Shown: positions 1 to 13,017, counted from the first letter of the stretch. The stretch: 64,000 nt of DNA from Epiperipatus broadwayi (GCA_028023455.1 JAQFVV010006715.1:255501-319500), one strand, 5' to 3'. Numbers and translations: made by a program. The notes: generated from the sequence alone by a model not told the origin.

Positions 1-55
1 CAATTACCTTTTATTATGCCCTAAGTATTATAATATACTATTAAATACCTTAATT

Positions 56-192
56 AATATTTATTAAGGCTGTAGCCTCAAGCACATGCGTATAAAACTG
101 CGAAAGTAGTGACCTCTACAGGTCTTAAACCACAAGGTCCTACTATGCAGTTTTATAGGCATGTACTTGAGGCTACAGCCTTAATAAATATT
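56..192. mobile_element. 137-bp hairpin element (MITE-like)
   Basis: The two ends are near-perfect inverted repeats of about 40 bp (left arm starts AATATTTATTAAGGCTGTAG; the right arm is its reverse complement and ends at 192). About 50 bp of less symmetric sequence separates them. A 12-bp direct repeat (AAATACCTTAAT) lies at 43-54 and 228-239, near but not abutting the hairpin, so it may be a target duplication or chance. There is no coding capacity. This looks like a non-autonomous DNA transposon; the superfamily is unknown. Confidence 0.55.
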
Positions 193-607
193 GCTTAGGT
201 AATCAATGTGCGTTTAAATAAATTTATAAATACCTTAATGTAGTATTTATGAATTATGAATGGAAATATGAATATTCTTAATATTATTATTATCTTCAGT
301 AAAGTTTAGTATAATTTTTTCTACATTGATAATGAAAGCCTTCTCACTCACTTTATTTCGTTCAGCAACATCATTATTCTGAAAACTGCTTAAATAATAT
401 TAAAAGTGAGATTTTAAGAAGAATTATTATTCCTGCTTTTCATTATCATTCTTATTTAAGAAAATGCTTTCAAATATAAAAAGATAAATGACTATTTTAT
501 TGTGAGAAACAAATATTATTATTGCTTAGCATTATTTTAAATATTTTCTACTTAAAAATAATTGAAATGTATTATTTATATTTCTTAATTGTTTCACTTT
601 TTTGTAG
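193..607. other. AT-rich non-coding stretch
   Basis: I see no gene, repeat or RNA here. The last 20 bases are pyrimidine-rich and end in TTTTTTGTAG, a good splice acceptor for the open stretch that follows. Confidence 0.5.
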
Positions 608-804
608 GATGGATATCTTCATTGTCTACATTATTATTTTCTTTATTAACAATACCTTACATCCTGGTTGGAAGAAGGAGAAGAATATTTATTTTACTTT
701 ATAATCGTAAAAGTGTGTTAACATCAGATTTTTCTTATAATGGTATTATTATTTTTATATGCATATCATTTACAAAGTTTAATTCTATAAACTATTTTTT
801 ATAA
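608..804 (+). other. Possible exon coding a membrane segment
   Basis: An open frame begins right after a strong acceptor (polypyrimidine tract then TAG at 605-607) and runs to a TAA at 802-804. It translates to a hydrophobic stretch (SSLSTLLFSLLTIPYILVG) followed at once by a basic cluster RRRR and then about 45 polar to hydrophobic residues. That is the layout of a transmembrane helix with a positively charged cytoplasmic flank. I do not recognise the protein. AT-rich DNA often encodes hydrophobic peptides by chance, and no good splice donor follows, so it would have to be a terminal exon. Confidence 0.2.
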
Positions 805-1729
805 ATAATTCTATCAATGTCTTAGAATATTATAATTTGATACTAATATATTTTTAAAATGTTATGCTTACACTATTTATGAATTATTTATTTATTGAAT
901 GTGTATAATTATGCTGAAAAAAGTATAAATGAATGTATGTTTTTATTGTTTAGTTTATGGTTTGTTTTACTGCCTAATTTTACTAAGCTAGATTTAATAA
1001 TTATTTATTTTTTTATTTTTAACTATATGTTAGTTATTGTATATTTTTAAAAAATATTACTTCCTCTTTCATTTTCTAAATTTGTTTATCATGCCAGTAT
1101 ACTTTTGGAGATTGAGTTCAGGTTCTCTTTATGTTGTTATAATATTTTCAAATATATTACATTGTCCTTTATTATATTAAAGCATACACTACTTTCTTTA
1201 AGGCAAATCCCATTATTATTATCACTGTTTTATGATGGTTCATCCTCATTGTTTTATTACTAGGTATTACATCCTAGTTCATTTATTTATAATACTCAAA
1301 TGTTGATGGATTTATTGTGAGTTCATGCCCTCAAACGTTACCTTTGCGTTTATATTGTCTTTCAAATGTGGATTTATTTTATTGGTATTTATTATAAAGT
1401 CATGAGTAATATATAACCATGAGTTTATCCTGGAAATATACATATTTTTTTCAGGTTTTGAGGAATGTCCTGTTATTTTTTACATTCTTGTTTATCTTAG
1501 TGTAAGTTATATTGCTGGTATATAAATCTTGTAGTTATGCTTTCTCATACTTAAAACAAAACTACATAAATAATGAAGATTCAAAATTGTACATTATGTT
1601 TGACAGAAAATAACAATATGCAACTTCTTTAATAACCATCACATCGCTAGGCTGATAAACTTTGATTTTAAACTGGATTATATATACATTAGAAGATGTT
1701 TAATGGTATGAATGTTATTTTGTTACAAT
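805..1729. other. AT-rich non-coding stretch
   Basis: No coding, RNA or repeat signal that I can support. Composition and lack of long frames are like intron or intergenic DNA. Confidence 0.5.
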
Positions 1730-2437
1730 ATTAGCAAATTAATTATTAACATCATTTTATTCATAAATTTTACTATTATATAACTTTAAAATGTATTTTA
1801 CCCTTCATTTCTATTCTTAATTATTATCATATTTATATTTATTCATCTTTTTCCTTTACCATAATTTTATAAATTCAATGCAATATTTATGAAATCTTTC
1901 TTATATTAACATATTCATATATTTAACTGTATTTTACAAATAACAATATCCGTAAATTTAACATTATTTTACATTTCACCTATTATCTAAATTTTCAACT
2001 AACTTATACCATTTTATCCATATTTTATTTCTACTTCTTCCATTTACTTATTTTTTTATAAAATTATTTTAATTATATTATTTCATATATGTATTTTAAT
2101 TTTTATGTCTTACCTTATAATCTAATAAAACATTATCTCCTCCACCATTTTCTATCCCATCATATACTGTAATTTTTATGTATATATATCTCTCTCTATT
2201 ATATATTATGCAAACTACTTACTCGTTTTATTTATTATTAGTTTTCCCAGTTTATTTTATTTAATTTTATATTAAGATAGTTTTTAACCACATTCTCTAT
2301 TAATATTTGGATTTATCTTCATTATTAATATTATCTTCCTTATTTTTCTATCTCTCCTACTACTTGCATAACTTATCATTCTAATATTCTTCTTTTCTAG
2401 TTTATGATCTGTCTCCATAAAATGCATATATTCTAGG
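1730..2437 (-). mobile_element. PLE 3' end, left arm of foldback
   Basis: This about 700-bp arm is the imperfect reverse complement of about 2470-3190. On the minus strand 2437-2284 encodes the C-terminal end of a Penelope-like GIY-YIG endonuclease: a HKLE segment, then RRDRKIRKIILI, then KINPNINRE and a stop at 2286-2284. The K/R-R-K-I-R-E-x-I-x-I signature followed by an INR motif is typical of this family. The upstream GIY and YIG motifs are missing, so the copy is 5'-truncated. Downstream of the stop (toward 1730) the arm is non-coding and matches the 3' part of the opposite arm. Confidence 0.65.
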
Positions 2438-2451
2438 TTAAAACAACATAA

Positions 2452-2634
2452 AATGATAGAGGATCATCAATATATAAGCATTTTATAAAGACAGGTCATA
2501 AACTCGAAAATGAGAATTATAGAATAAGTTATGCAAGTAGTAAGAGAGATAGAAAAATAAGGGAAACAATTTTAATAAAGAAGATAAATCCAAATATTAA
2601 TAGAGAAAATGTTTTAAAAACTACCTTAGTATAA
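2452..2634 (+). pseudogene. PLE GIY-YIG endonuclease C-terminus (fragment)
   Basis: The frame from 2452 to the TAA at 2632-2634 reads SSIYKHFIKTGHKLENEN and then SSKRDRKIRETILIKK and INPNINRENVLK. This matches the C-terminal third of Penelope-like element proteins: a TGH box, the KRxRKIREAI helix carrying the conserved glutamate of the GIY-YIG fold, and the INR tail. The GIY and YIG strands are not present because the copy stops at the foldback centre (about 2440-2470). It is a dead fragment. Its partner is the inverted copy at 2284-2437. Confidence 0.7.
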
Positions 2635-3190
2635 AAATAAGTAAAATAAACAGTGAAAACTAATAAGAAATAAAATAAATAATTAGTTTGCATAATATAT
2701 AATAGAGGGAGCTATGCATATATATAGATAAAAATTAGAGTGTATGATGGGATAGAAAATGGTGGAGGAGAGAATGTTTTAGTAAATAAGGTAAAAAATA
2801 AAAATAAAAATACATATAAGAATTAAAATAATTAAATAATTTTATAAAAAATAAGTAAATGTAAGAAGTAGGAATAAAATATGGGTAAAATGGAATTAAG
2901 GAATGGAATAGAATAATTGAAAATAAGATAATAGGTGAAATGTAAAATAAGGTTAAATCTATGAATATTGTAATATGTAAAATACAGTTAAATGTATGAA
3001 TATATTAATATAAGAAAGATTTCATAAATATTGCATTGAATGTATAAAATTATGGTAAAGGAAAAAGATGAATAAATATAAATATGATAATAATTAAGAA
3101 TAGAAATGAAGGGTAAAATACATTTTAAAGTTATATAATAGTAAGATTTATGAATAAAATGATGATAATAATTAATTTTGTAAAATTGTA
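2470..3190 (+). repeat. Right arm of PLE foldback
   Basis: Reverse-complement partner of 1730-2437, separated from it by about 30 bp. Similarity continues past the coding part through landmarks such as CCTTTACCATAATTTTATA (left arm) and its complement near 3045-3063, and fades near 3190. Arms differ by many substitutions and small indels, so the foldback is old. Confidence 0.65.
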
Positions 3191-3396
3191 ACAATTTAAT
3201 AGATATATGAAACATGATTGTATTGAGATAATGTTTACATTTTGTAGATCTGATGAAAACTGCTAGAAATAGTTGAATCTATAAAATTAATAAATATATG
3301 GTGCTTAAAAGTGTAAAAAGAGTGGAATGTGGTATTATATGAAATATTCATACAAATATCTAAACCATTATGCTTGATATTTGTAATTGTATAATG

Positions 3397-3398
<2 letters not shown>

Positions 3399-3438
<40 letters not shown>
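3399..3438. repeat. (AT)n microsatellite
   Basis: About 40 bp of pure AT dinucleotide repeat. It directly abuts the left inverted repeat of the PLE fragment at 3437. Confidence 0.95.
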
Positions 3439-3441
<3 letters not shown>

Positions 3442-4130
3442 TAGTTTTTGGGATTAACCGGGTGTTATTTTTCATTACATACTGATATATTGACAGACTA
3501 GCATCCACCATTATCAATATTTTTTTTAGATGTAAACCTAAAGACAGAATATTTTTGAAACACCAAAGAGTTTATGAAATTCCATGTTTGCAGTGTGTAA
3601 GAAGCTATGTGGGCCAGTCTAATAGATGAATAAATGTCAGAATTAAAAAAAACCATAGAAATGCTTTTAATCAAAAAATTAGCACATAAGTTTTTACTTC
3701 CAATTTTTTAGAAATTGGTTATAAACCTGATTTTGACAATACACAAATACTTGCTAATTTGTAAAGATATGATTTTTTTTAGAACCATGAGAGATTCAAT
3801 TGAAATATTAAAGAGATCTACTGATTTAAATAGGGCTGATGCAGCAGAATGTATTCCAGCTATGTGGAAATCTTTCATTTTATCTAATATTAACTTAAAA
3901 TTAATATGTGAAAAAAACTGAGGGAAATAAACATTTTTAAAAGCCTCATATTGTGAATGCTGAACTACTTCAAGATGAATCTCATTTCTTATCTCACAGT
4001 CAGTTATGTTATTGTTTGAGATCTAATGATTTTTCTTTCAAAAGTTAACCTTGATAATGGTGGATGCTAGTCTGTTGAAATATTGGTATGTAATAAAAAG
4101 TAACACATGGTTCATTCCAAAACTATTAAT
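3437..4130 (+). mobile_element. PLE fragment with inverted-repeat ends
   Basis: The unit is bounded by about 80-bp imperfect inverted repeats: 3437-3518 and 4051-4130, sharing ATTAATAGTTTT at the outer edge and ACTAGCATCCACCATTATCA inside. Between them is a decayed GIY-YIG endonuclease on the plus strand. Both edges lie beside (AT)n tracts (3399-3438 and 4161-4178). No RT is present, so this is a 5'-truncated Penelope-like copy with an inverted extra piece of its 3' end. Confidence 0.7.
3529..3921 (+). pseudogene. PLE GIY-YIG endonuclease remnant
   Basis: Reading through several stops and at least one frameshift gives RVYEIPCLQCVRSYVGQSNR, which is the GIY-YIG core (VYEIPC for GIY, YVGQS for YIG, paired cysteines between), and later RDSIEILKRSTDLNRADA, the family's REAIEI-K-R-x-x-x-x-N-R-x-D helix with the conserved glutamate. 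The last block, 3790-3921, ends with WKSFI and a TGA. In-frame stops follow SNR and later residues, so it is inactive. In intact PLEs this domain nicks DNA to prime reverse transcription. Confidence 0.7.
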
Positions 4131-4194
4131 TTATCTACATTATACAACTGTGAAAACATTATATATATATATATATAATTGAAATAATATTTTT

Positions 4195-4597
4195 AACGGT
4201 TTACAAACAATTACAAACAATCTTTAAATTCGCAGAAGTACTTTCAGTTACTTTCTAACCTGCCTCAACTGCCATTAAATTCAAAAACTAAAAGCGGAAG
4301 CAAACATCATCAATTCAAATTCCACGAATCTCGTATTTTAATGTTAGAAGCTTGTCGATTTATTAAATGCATTTTATTCCTGTTTATAAAAATTGCCTCT
4401 TTAATTTTTCTTTTCCTATGGTTTCTCTCTTCGTGAAGAATTTTTACATTTTCAAAATTAAATTTAAATTTATATTTACATGTTTTTTCATGATCAAAGA
4501 AAACTGAAGAAGATATTAAATCGCCATTATTTTTATTTTTTACACGCGTATATAACAATTTGTGTTCCTTCAATCTTTTCTCAATGCTGCACCTAGA
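4195..4597 (-). mobile_element. PLE 3' end, left arm of foldback
   Basis: This arm is the near-perfect reverse complement of 4608-5040. The minus-strand frame 4621-4310 (103 codons) reads the second half of a GIY-YIG domain: IGESRCSIEKRLKEH (YIG-type strand plus the catalytic arginine region), FDHEKTC, then RKRKIKEAIFINRNK with the conserved glutamate, and ends RDSWNLN. The first residues of that frame pass through the 10-bp spacer 4598-4607, so the truncation point is exactly at the YIG motif. The outer end carries a GAAAG-stem motif resembling a decayed hammerhead core, seen in mirror form at 4941-4967. Confidence 0.75.
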
Positions 4598-4607
4598 TTC
4601 ACCTATA

Positions 4608-5040
4608 TCTAGGTGCAGCATTGAGAAAAGATTGAAGGAACATGAATTGTTATATAAGCGTGTAAAAAATAAAAATAATGGCGATTTAATATCTTCTTCA
4701 GTTTTCTTTGATCATGAAAAAACATGTAAATATAAAATATTAAATTTAATTTTGAAAATGTAAAAATTCTTCATGAAGAGAGAAACCATAGGAAAAGAAA
4801 AATTAAAGAGGCAATTTTTATAAACAGGAATAAAATGCATTTAATAAATCGACAAGCTTCTAACATTAAAATATGAGATTCGTGGAATTTGAATTGATGA
4901 CGTTTGCTTTCGCTTTTAGTTTTTGAATTTAATGACAGTTGAGGGCAGGTTAGAAAGTAACCGAAAGTACTTCTGCGGATTTAAAGACTGTTTGTAATTG
5001 TTTGTAAACCATTAAAAATATTATTTCAATTATAATTACA
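4608..5040 (+). mobile_element. PLE 3' end, right arm of foldback
   Basis: Plus-strand copy of the same PLE 3' end. It starts at SRCSIEKRLKEHELLYKRV, runs in frame to about 4735, then loses one base near 4730-4740 relative to the left arm, so the remaining KRKIKEAIF-type helix is out of frame. At 4941-4967 GTTGA, a 5-bp stem GGTTA/TAACC and GAAAG occur in the order of a hammerhead ribozyme core, but the CUGAnGA box is not intact. The arm ends near (AT)n at 5080-5092. Confidence 0.7.
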
Positions 5041-5104
5041 ATATTGTTTTTTAATTAACGGATATTTTATTTATTTTATATATATATATATTCACTTTAA
5101 CTAA

Positions 5105-5140
5105 ATAATAATAATAATAATGATGATGATGATGATGATG

Positions 5141-5191
<51 letters not shown>

Positions 5192-5215
5192 TATATTACT
5201 ACTACTACTACTACT
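5105..5215. repeat. Compound (AAT)n(GAT)n(ACT)n microsatellite
   Basis: Three trinucleotide repeats follow one another: AAT/ATA units, then GAT units, then about 20 ACT units with one interruption (TTTATATT) and a second short ACT block. Simple-sequence DNA with no coding role that I can support. Confidence 0.9.
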
Positions 5216-8200
5216 TTATATTAGCTAAACCTCCTTAAAACTTAACTTTGTTTTGACCCATCTTTCAATTTAACATTAATGTGCTTATACATGGATTAAG
5301 AATTCCGCATTTAAGTATAAACATGAAATTTCTTATAACTTTACACAAAGCCTATAAACTTCTTGCCCCCGCCCCATTCATTACAACAATTATAAATTCA
5401 ACTGTTCCAACAAGCAGTACCATCTTTACAATACTTATAAATTTAATTATTCCAATAAGCAATAATATATCTTATATTTCCTATGAAGACATAATGTGAT
5501 ATCTAAAATTTCTAAGCATTCTATCAAATATAGGTTGAAATATAAAACCATAGTTTTATTTCTATACATGCCTACTAAACATCCATTGCTATCCCCCTGT
5601 GATTCTGATCATTATGTTTCCACTTTAGCAACTGCATACATTTTGGCAGGCTAATATATTGCCCCAGCATGACTATGTCCAATTTTTTTATCTTTCACAA
5701 TCCCTGACTATGGATCGAATTAAAGTAACTATTTGTCACCCCCATATCAACTCATACATCTGACTATAACCCTAATCTTGTCACAACAACTTTTATTCTA
5801 TCTTGCAAAACACTCCATATATTTTATAACAATATGCAGCACTTCATAATGCACACATCAGTATCTCGATAAGGGAAATCAAACATTTCATAACTTCTAA
5901 TGTTAGCACTGGCCAGAGAACAGCCTTTTTTCTGAGGCTAGTATTATATGAGGAACTATTCTCTACACATTTACTCTAAATATGAATGCAAAATATGTCC
6001 ACAATTCTATCAATAATTCCCTATTTAAATAAAAAAAAACAAGTGGAGCTGGGATCAAGTCCCTGATCTCCTAATGCTGCATACATAGTGGAATAAATTA
6101 TGATATAGTTATTCCATATCTATCCCTTCGAGGTGGTAAGATAACTCTATCTCAGTAATACTCAGCAATATATAGCTTCACTTATACACACACAGGATGA
6201 TTATAGTCTTAATGCAAATGACAAAGTCTGAATGATCATGAACCAAACCCATGAACTATCTTAATTTAAAAAGTCAAATACACAGCATTACCCATCTGAT
6301 CTTTATGATCATAACAGATCACATCAACATATTAAAGCAAGTATGAACTATCCAAATGGCCATTCAACTACTTTTCACACATCCAATAAAAGACATATAA
6401 TTTTGATAATAGAAAAATATTTTCTATCTTTTTCTTTTGACAAACATATAAGCATTTATGCATTCTCATTATTACACATTAATATTTTTTTTACGTCAGT
6501 GGTTTCTTATGGCTCAAAATCATTTATCTATTTTGTAAAAAACAAAAACAAAATAACTGTTAAATCTCTATCAAACATACTATGAACATATAAATAAAGC
6601 AAAATAAATAAACAATAAGCATTATGCATTGTCTCTTTGGTTTACATTCCTTCAAAGCTCAGTCTGAAGGTTTCATACTATTTGTCCACAAACACCAATT
6701 ACCATTTTTCTCCACTTGTCTCGGAAAACATACTATATTTTTTAGATGCACATAAAATTATTTTATTCAAGATGAAGCTACATTGATTGGAATAATTAAA
6801 GCTGTTGAAAATTAGTCCTGCTGATAATTTTGCATTTTGAATACTTTTCTTCCTGAATTCGAATTGCTTGGTTTCACATGTTAGTTTCTTTAAGTGTCAC
6901 CATTTTTTATTGTTTTGTTTTAGTTTGTTTTAGGATGAGAAAAAAACATTCAAATAAAATAATATTCTATATGCTTTTTTTATTATTCTTAGATTGGAGT
7001 CACAATAAAAAAAATACTGTTAAGAATGTTGAGTAATCATCTAACTTTATATTAAAGTTTAATCATTCCTTGGAGTTTTATTAACAAAGCCATGGATACA
7101 ATACTGTTCTTGACATGTCTTCTTTAAACAAACTTTAAAGACCCAAAGATGAAGATTGACATATTGAATACAAAATCTTTTATTACAAGCTAATGTGGCC
7201 ATAATTAGTTTTGGTGACAGAGAACTGTACACCATTTATAATTGAATTAGCACTTCATCTTTAAGTAAAATATATACACATCTTAAAAAATTGAGTCAAT
7301 TGCTGCCACCAAGAAAGAAAATAATCAGAGAGAACTGTCAAATATTGGATTAGCAAGATCAGTCCCTCCTTCACTTTCCTTGGCTTCTTATAAGGGAGAA
7401 AAAACCACCTGCAAGTTTCCATTTTCCCATGATTGTTTCTTCTAATTTATGATTCTTTCTCTGAAGTCAACCTTTGATCCCATCTGTTAAATGTTGGTTT
7501 TTTTTTTTTTTTTTGCCTTCATCTCCAATTTAATTTTAATTTCTTCTTTCTTAATACATTTTTACACTACTTTGATTTATGAGAATTATTAATAAAAATA
7601 TAGAAGTACTGATATTTTATAAAACTGATATTATATAAATAAATTTCCTAATTCAAATCTAGAACTGAAAACATTAACCAATTCCTGTAAAAATAAATTC
7701 ATTTCACAATATACTATCAAATAATGTGGAGTACAATATGTAAATTTCCACGAAGGAACAAAAATCTATATATGCTTATACACATACACAGACCCACAAT
7801 TCTTAATAGAGAACTGCCTGTACATATTCATATTAGCATAAAATATTTTTTATTCACATTAGTACAAAATGTATTTCCTAACATTTTAAATCTATTCTCA
7901 TAAAAAGAACTGTCAGACTAATGCTATCTATAACAAGTTCAATTTCAATTTGCACAAACATTTTTATTGATAAATATTATGTTTCATGAGGACCTTTCTT
8001 TTTAGACATATAAATAAACATTTTTCAGATATTACTGTGCACACAAAGGTAAACCCCCCCTTCCCTCTATATAATGTGCTATAACTTTAAATAAAATACA
8101 CACAGATCTCTCTAAATAAAGCTTTTAATTTAATTTTTTTTTTTTTACTCAGATACTACTTATTTCTCAATCATTACTTTCTTTACTAAAAAAACTAAGG

Positions 8201-8624
8201 GTTACAATATAAATTTGCTAATACTTACGACATTCTTTTACACGGTACTTTTTTGAAGTCCATACGACCTGAAAAAAAGTATACAGATATGTAAACATTC
8301 CATATTTACCTAAAATATATCATATGTAAAATTAAGTTATAAACATTAATTTACTTTTTATTAAACATTTTGACAGTTTCTATAACCATATGAATAAACT
8401 TCAGAAATGGATTTTCTGAACAACATTGGAAAAAAAATGTTATCTTGGTTCACACATCAAATATACAAACATTACGAAAAACTGATAAGCAGATAATAAC
8501 ATCCATGCATAATTTTTGGGAAGCAAAACTCTTTAAATAAAAGTGTAATTTTGCAGCAATGCATTCAGAGAATTTCTTTAAAATCGTTGAGCAATACTCA
8601 AAATATGGTCTGATCATTAATATA
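5216..8624. other. Non-coding stretch without recognisable genes
   Basis: The longest frames (5281-5499 and 6343-6585) show no known motif and have composition expected of chance. Near 6040-6085 a minus-strand GGGACTTGATCCC resembles a pol III B box, but no A box or target duplication could be found. Poly(T) runs at 7498-7514 and 8144-8155 may be reverse-strand poly(A) tails of old retroposons. Confidence 0.4.
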
Positions 8625-8700
8625 ATATAGAGGTGGTTTGAACTCAGAATTTTACATGACCCTAACCCATCCACGCTATCTACTACCACTGATACAATTG
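8625..8700 (-). mobile_element. Possible tRNA-like SINE head
   Basis: On the minus strand an A-box-like AGTGGTAGTAGATAGCG is followed about 40 bases later by a B-box-like GAGTTCAAACCAC. The order, spacing and GC content (higher than the flanks) fit a tRNA-derived SINE promoter. I could not fold a complete cloverleaf, and no poly(A) tail or target duplication is evident. Confidence 0.25.
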
Positions 8701-9449
8701 ATCACATACATGTTGAAAATATAAATAATCGCCAACATACTACATATTTCATGCTAAACAGCACTCATCTATTGCTATAGATTATCAACTCACACATATA
8801 TACAATCAAAGCTAAGTTTATATTATGATAGCCAATGTTCACATTTTAATGGACATGATATAAACTATTCCACCTCACAACACTTCAGTCATCCATTCTG
8901 TTAAAAATCTAATGATGGAACACTCAAAGCCCCCTTTAATGCCAACCTTCTCAATCTACACATGTAGAACACATGTTACTCTGACCTCTCATATACAGGA
9001 CAATAAATTTACATACATATATGATGGATGGTTAAATCTTAAAGCACTACAATTTGAAATATGATTTTTTTCAACAGTATAGGTTTTTCATAATCCCCTA
9101 TATGTTACATATAATAGTGCAAGTATGAAAAAGTATGTACTGTAGAATAAATTCAGATTATAGAAAATGTATGTATCTTAGTTTTAAGACATCATTGATT
9201 TTTTTTGTTTTATATTTTTTTTATTATAACAACAAAAAAGGGAAAGAACACTAGTTATATATTTGTCATTGTATTTAAGTGTGTATGTAGAAATTTTAAG
9301 TAACATTGCAATTTGTAATCACAAAAAAATCTCATGTTTAAAGTAAGCTTACAATTTTTGTTTTTAAGTCTCATTCATAACAATTCTGGACTACAATGTT
9401 GGAAATCTGTGCTTTAAAGTATTTTTTTTTACTTTAACACCTATATATA
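8701..9449. other. AT-rich non-coding stretch
   Basis: Nothing recognised. Confidence 0.4.
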
Positions 9450-9977
9450 AATACAGTACAAATTTATATAAATTATATTCTTTTAGAAGTACTTTCGACT
9501 ATACACTTTGTAGTCTTTATCAACTATATAACGTTGAATAATCAAAATGAGACAACCCTTAACAATACCCATAGTTCAATTCAGATTTCCCACAATTCTG
9601 TTATCTTAACATTTGATGACTGGCAATTCATTAACATTTGACGATTTCTTGAAATCAACATAGCCTCTTTTATTTTACGTTTATTATGACAATGTTCAAT
9701 TTGAATAATTTTTATATTTTTATAATCAAATTTAAATCCATATTGACAAGATTTATTATGATCAAATATAACAGATAATGAAGGTTTATTTACATCTGTT
9801 CCATATTGATTCTCTTTTTGAATTCTATTATATAAAAGCATATGTTCTTTTATTCTCTTCTCAAATGTACATTTAGATTCACCAATGTATTGTACGCCAC
9901 ATCCACATATCAATCTATATATAATAGAATTTTGATTAAACTTTGAATTTTGACTTTTATAATTATTAAGCAATCTA
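9450..9977 (-). mobile_element. PLE 3' end, left arm of near-perfect foldback
   Basis: This 528-bp arm is the almost identical reverse complement of 9985-10512; the spacer is 7 bp. The minus-strand frame 10012-9581 (143 codons) is uninterrupted and encodes most of a GIY-YIG domain: IIYRLICGCGVQYIGESKC (GIY replaced by IIY, YIG intact, CxC pair), EKRIKEHMLLYN, FDHNKSCQYG, and NKRKIKEAMLISRN with the conserved glutamate, ending ITELWEI. The non-coding end 9485-9530 carries the mirror image of the hammerhead-like motif at 10437-10473. Confidence 0.8.
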
Positions 9978-9984
9978 TTTATGT

Positions 9985-10512
9985 TAGATTGCTTAATAAT
10001 TCTAAAATTCAAAATTCAAAGTTTAATCAAAATTCTATTATATATAGATTGATATGTGGATGTGGCGTACAATACATTGGTGAATCTAAGTGTACATTTG
10101 AGAAGAGAATAAAAGAACATATGCTTTTATATAATAAAATTCAAAAAGAGAATCAATATGGAACAGATGTAAATAAACCTTCATCATCTGTTATATTTGA
10201 TCATAATAAATCTTGTCAATATGGATTTAAATTTGATTATAAAAATATGAAAATTATTCAAATTGAACATTATCATAATAAACATAAAATAAAAGAGGCT
10301 ATGTTGATTTCAAGAAATCGTCAAATGTTAATGAATCGCCAGTCATCAAATGTTAAGATAACAGAATTGTGGGAAATCTGAATTGAACTATGGGTATTGT
10401 TAAGGGTTGTCTTGTTTTGATTATTCAACGTTATATAGTTGATAAAGACTACAAAGTGTATAGTCGAAAGTACTTCTAAAAGAATATAATTTATATAAAT
10501 TTGTACTGTATT
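9985..10512 (+). mobile_element. PLE 3' end, right arm of near-perfect foldback
   Basis: Plus-strand partner of 9450-9977. The frame 9950-10381 encodes the same 143-residue GIY-YIG protein with about a dozen differences, for example NKIQ for NRIQ, SSSV for SLSV, NKHKIKEAM for NKRKIKEAM and NRQSS for NCQSS. Both copies remain open, so the duplication is recent. At 10437-10473 TTGATAA is followed by a perfect 5-bp stem (GACTA 10447-10451 with TAGTC 10461-10465) and GAAAG, a partial hammerhead core. Neither arm holds an RT, so the locus cannot move on its own. Confidence 0.8.
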
Positions 10513-10557
10513 TTGATATATATATATTGATTTGTATATTACATATATTGTGAAACG

Positions 10558-10582
10558 AATACAGATATCAAACTTTATTTAT

Positions 10583-10618
<36 letters not shown>

Positions 10619-10635
10619 ATAAATAAAGTTTGATA

Positions 10636-10641
<6 letters not shown>
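10558..10641. repeat. Small AT-centred palindrome
   Basis: About 27 bp on each side (CAGATATCAAACTTTATTTA and its complement) flank a (TA)n core at 10582-10614. The right arm merges into a longer (AT)n tract. Confidence 0.8.

Positions 10642-10694
<53 letters not shown>
10641..10694. repeat. (AT)n microsatellite
   Basis: More than 50 bp of AT repeat immediately before the outer edge of the 11-kb palindrome. Confidence 0.95.
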
Positions 10695-10696
<2 letters not shown>

Positions 10697-10795
10697 TAGT
10701 AGTGGAGATAGTGAACTGCCACTGCTAGAGACACCATTTCTCAATAAACACTATCGACTGTGATGGCCCAAAATCAGCAATTCTTGTTAAGTGTG

Positions 10796-12035
<1,240 letters not shown>

Positions 12036-12893
12036 AGCTTAGATTCTAGCCCACTATGTGTCACTGTTTCTCCATGCTATGCACAGAAAAACTCTAACCA
12101 CAATATGATTGCAAGGTTAACGTCTATGCACATATTACTTACGAGATAGATAGCATGTAATTTAAAGGTGTGAATAATGTAAAAGCCACAACTATTTAAA
12201 CATGTTTTGCTTATTAATACTGTTACATTCTATTTCACCTTCTCATAAATGCATGTATTGTACTCTCATTCTTTTTAAAAATCAATCTTTTTTTAATTAT
12301 TTTTTCTAAAAATGATTTTTGAAAAAAAAAAAAAAAAATATGACCACAACTATTTAAATCTGCTTGATAACTTAATACTGTTACATTCTAATTTCACCTG
12401 ATAAATCGATGTATAATTAAATTAAATATCTTTTTTAAAATCAATCTTTATTTAAAGATTATTTTCTCTAAAAATGATTAAAAAAAAAAAAAAAGTAATC
12501 CTTTACAGCAGTCTTTTGCTAACAATCTGGCTAAGCTAATTTTTACATTTTTTTCCCCCACGACAATATTCCTTTAAAAACTTTTATTTTACAATTTCAA
12601 AGAATATTTCCACTAACTGTTAAGTAATACAAATTATATTTCAGATCATTTTAATAACTTAAAATGTAATATACTCACAAGAAAATTTCAAAATAATAGG
12701 TTTTATAAGTGTGGCAAAAGTAAGAAATTATAAAGACTCAGGAAAATATTAATTTAGAGCAAAATGCAAAAGCTAATGACAATATAGCAAAAAGATTCTA
12801 TTTTGAAGAAAACAACACAAGATGTAAATTAATGAAGATAGGACAGTAATCCAAGCGATGTGAAAGAGTGTCATCACAGATATAAGTTGCAAG

Positions 12894-13017
<124 letters not shown>

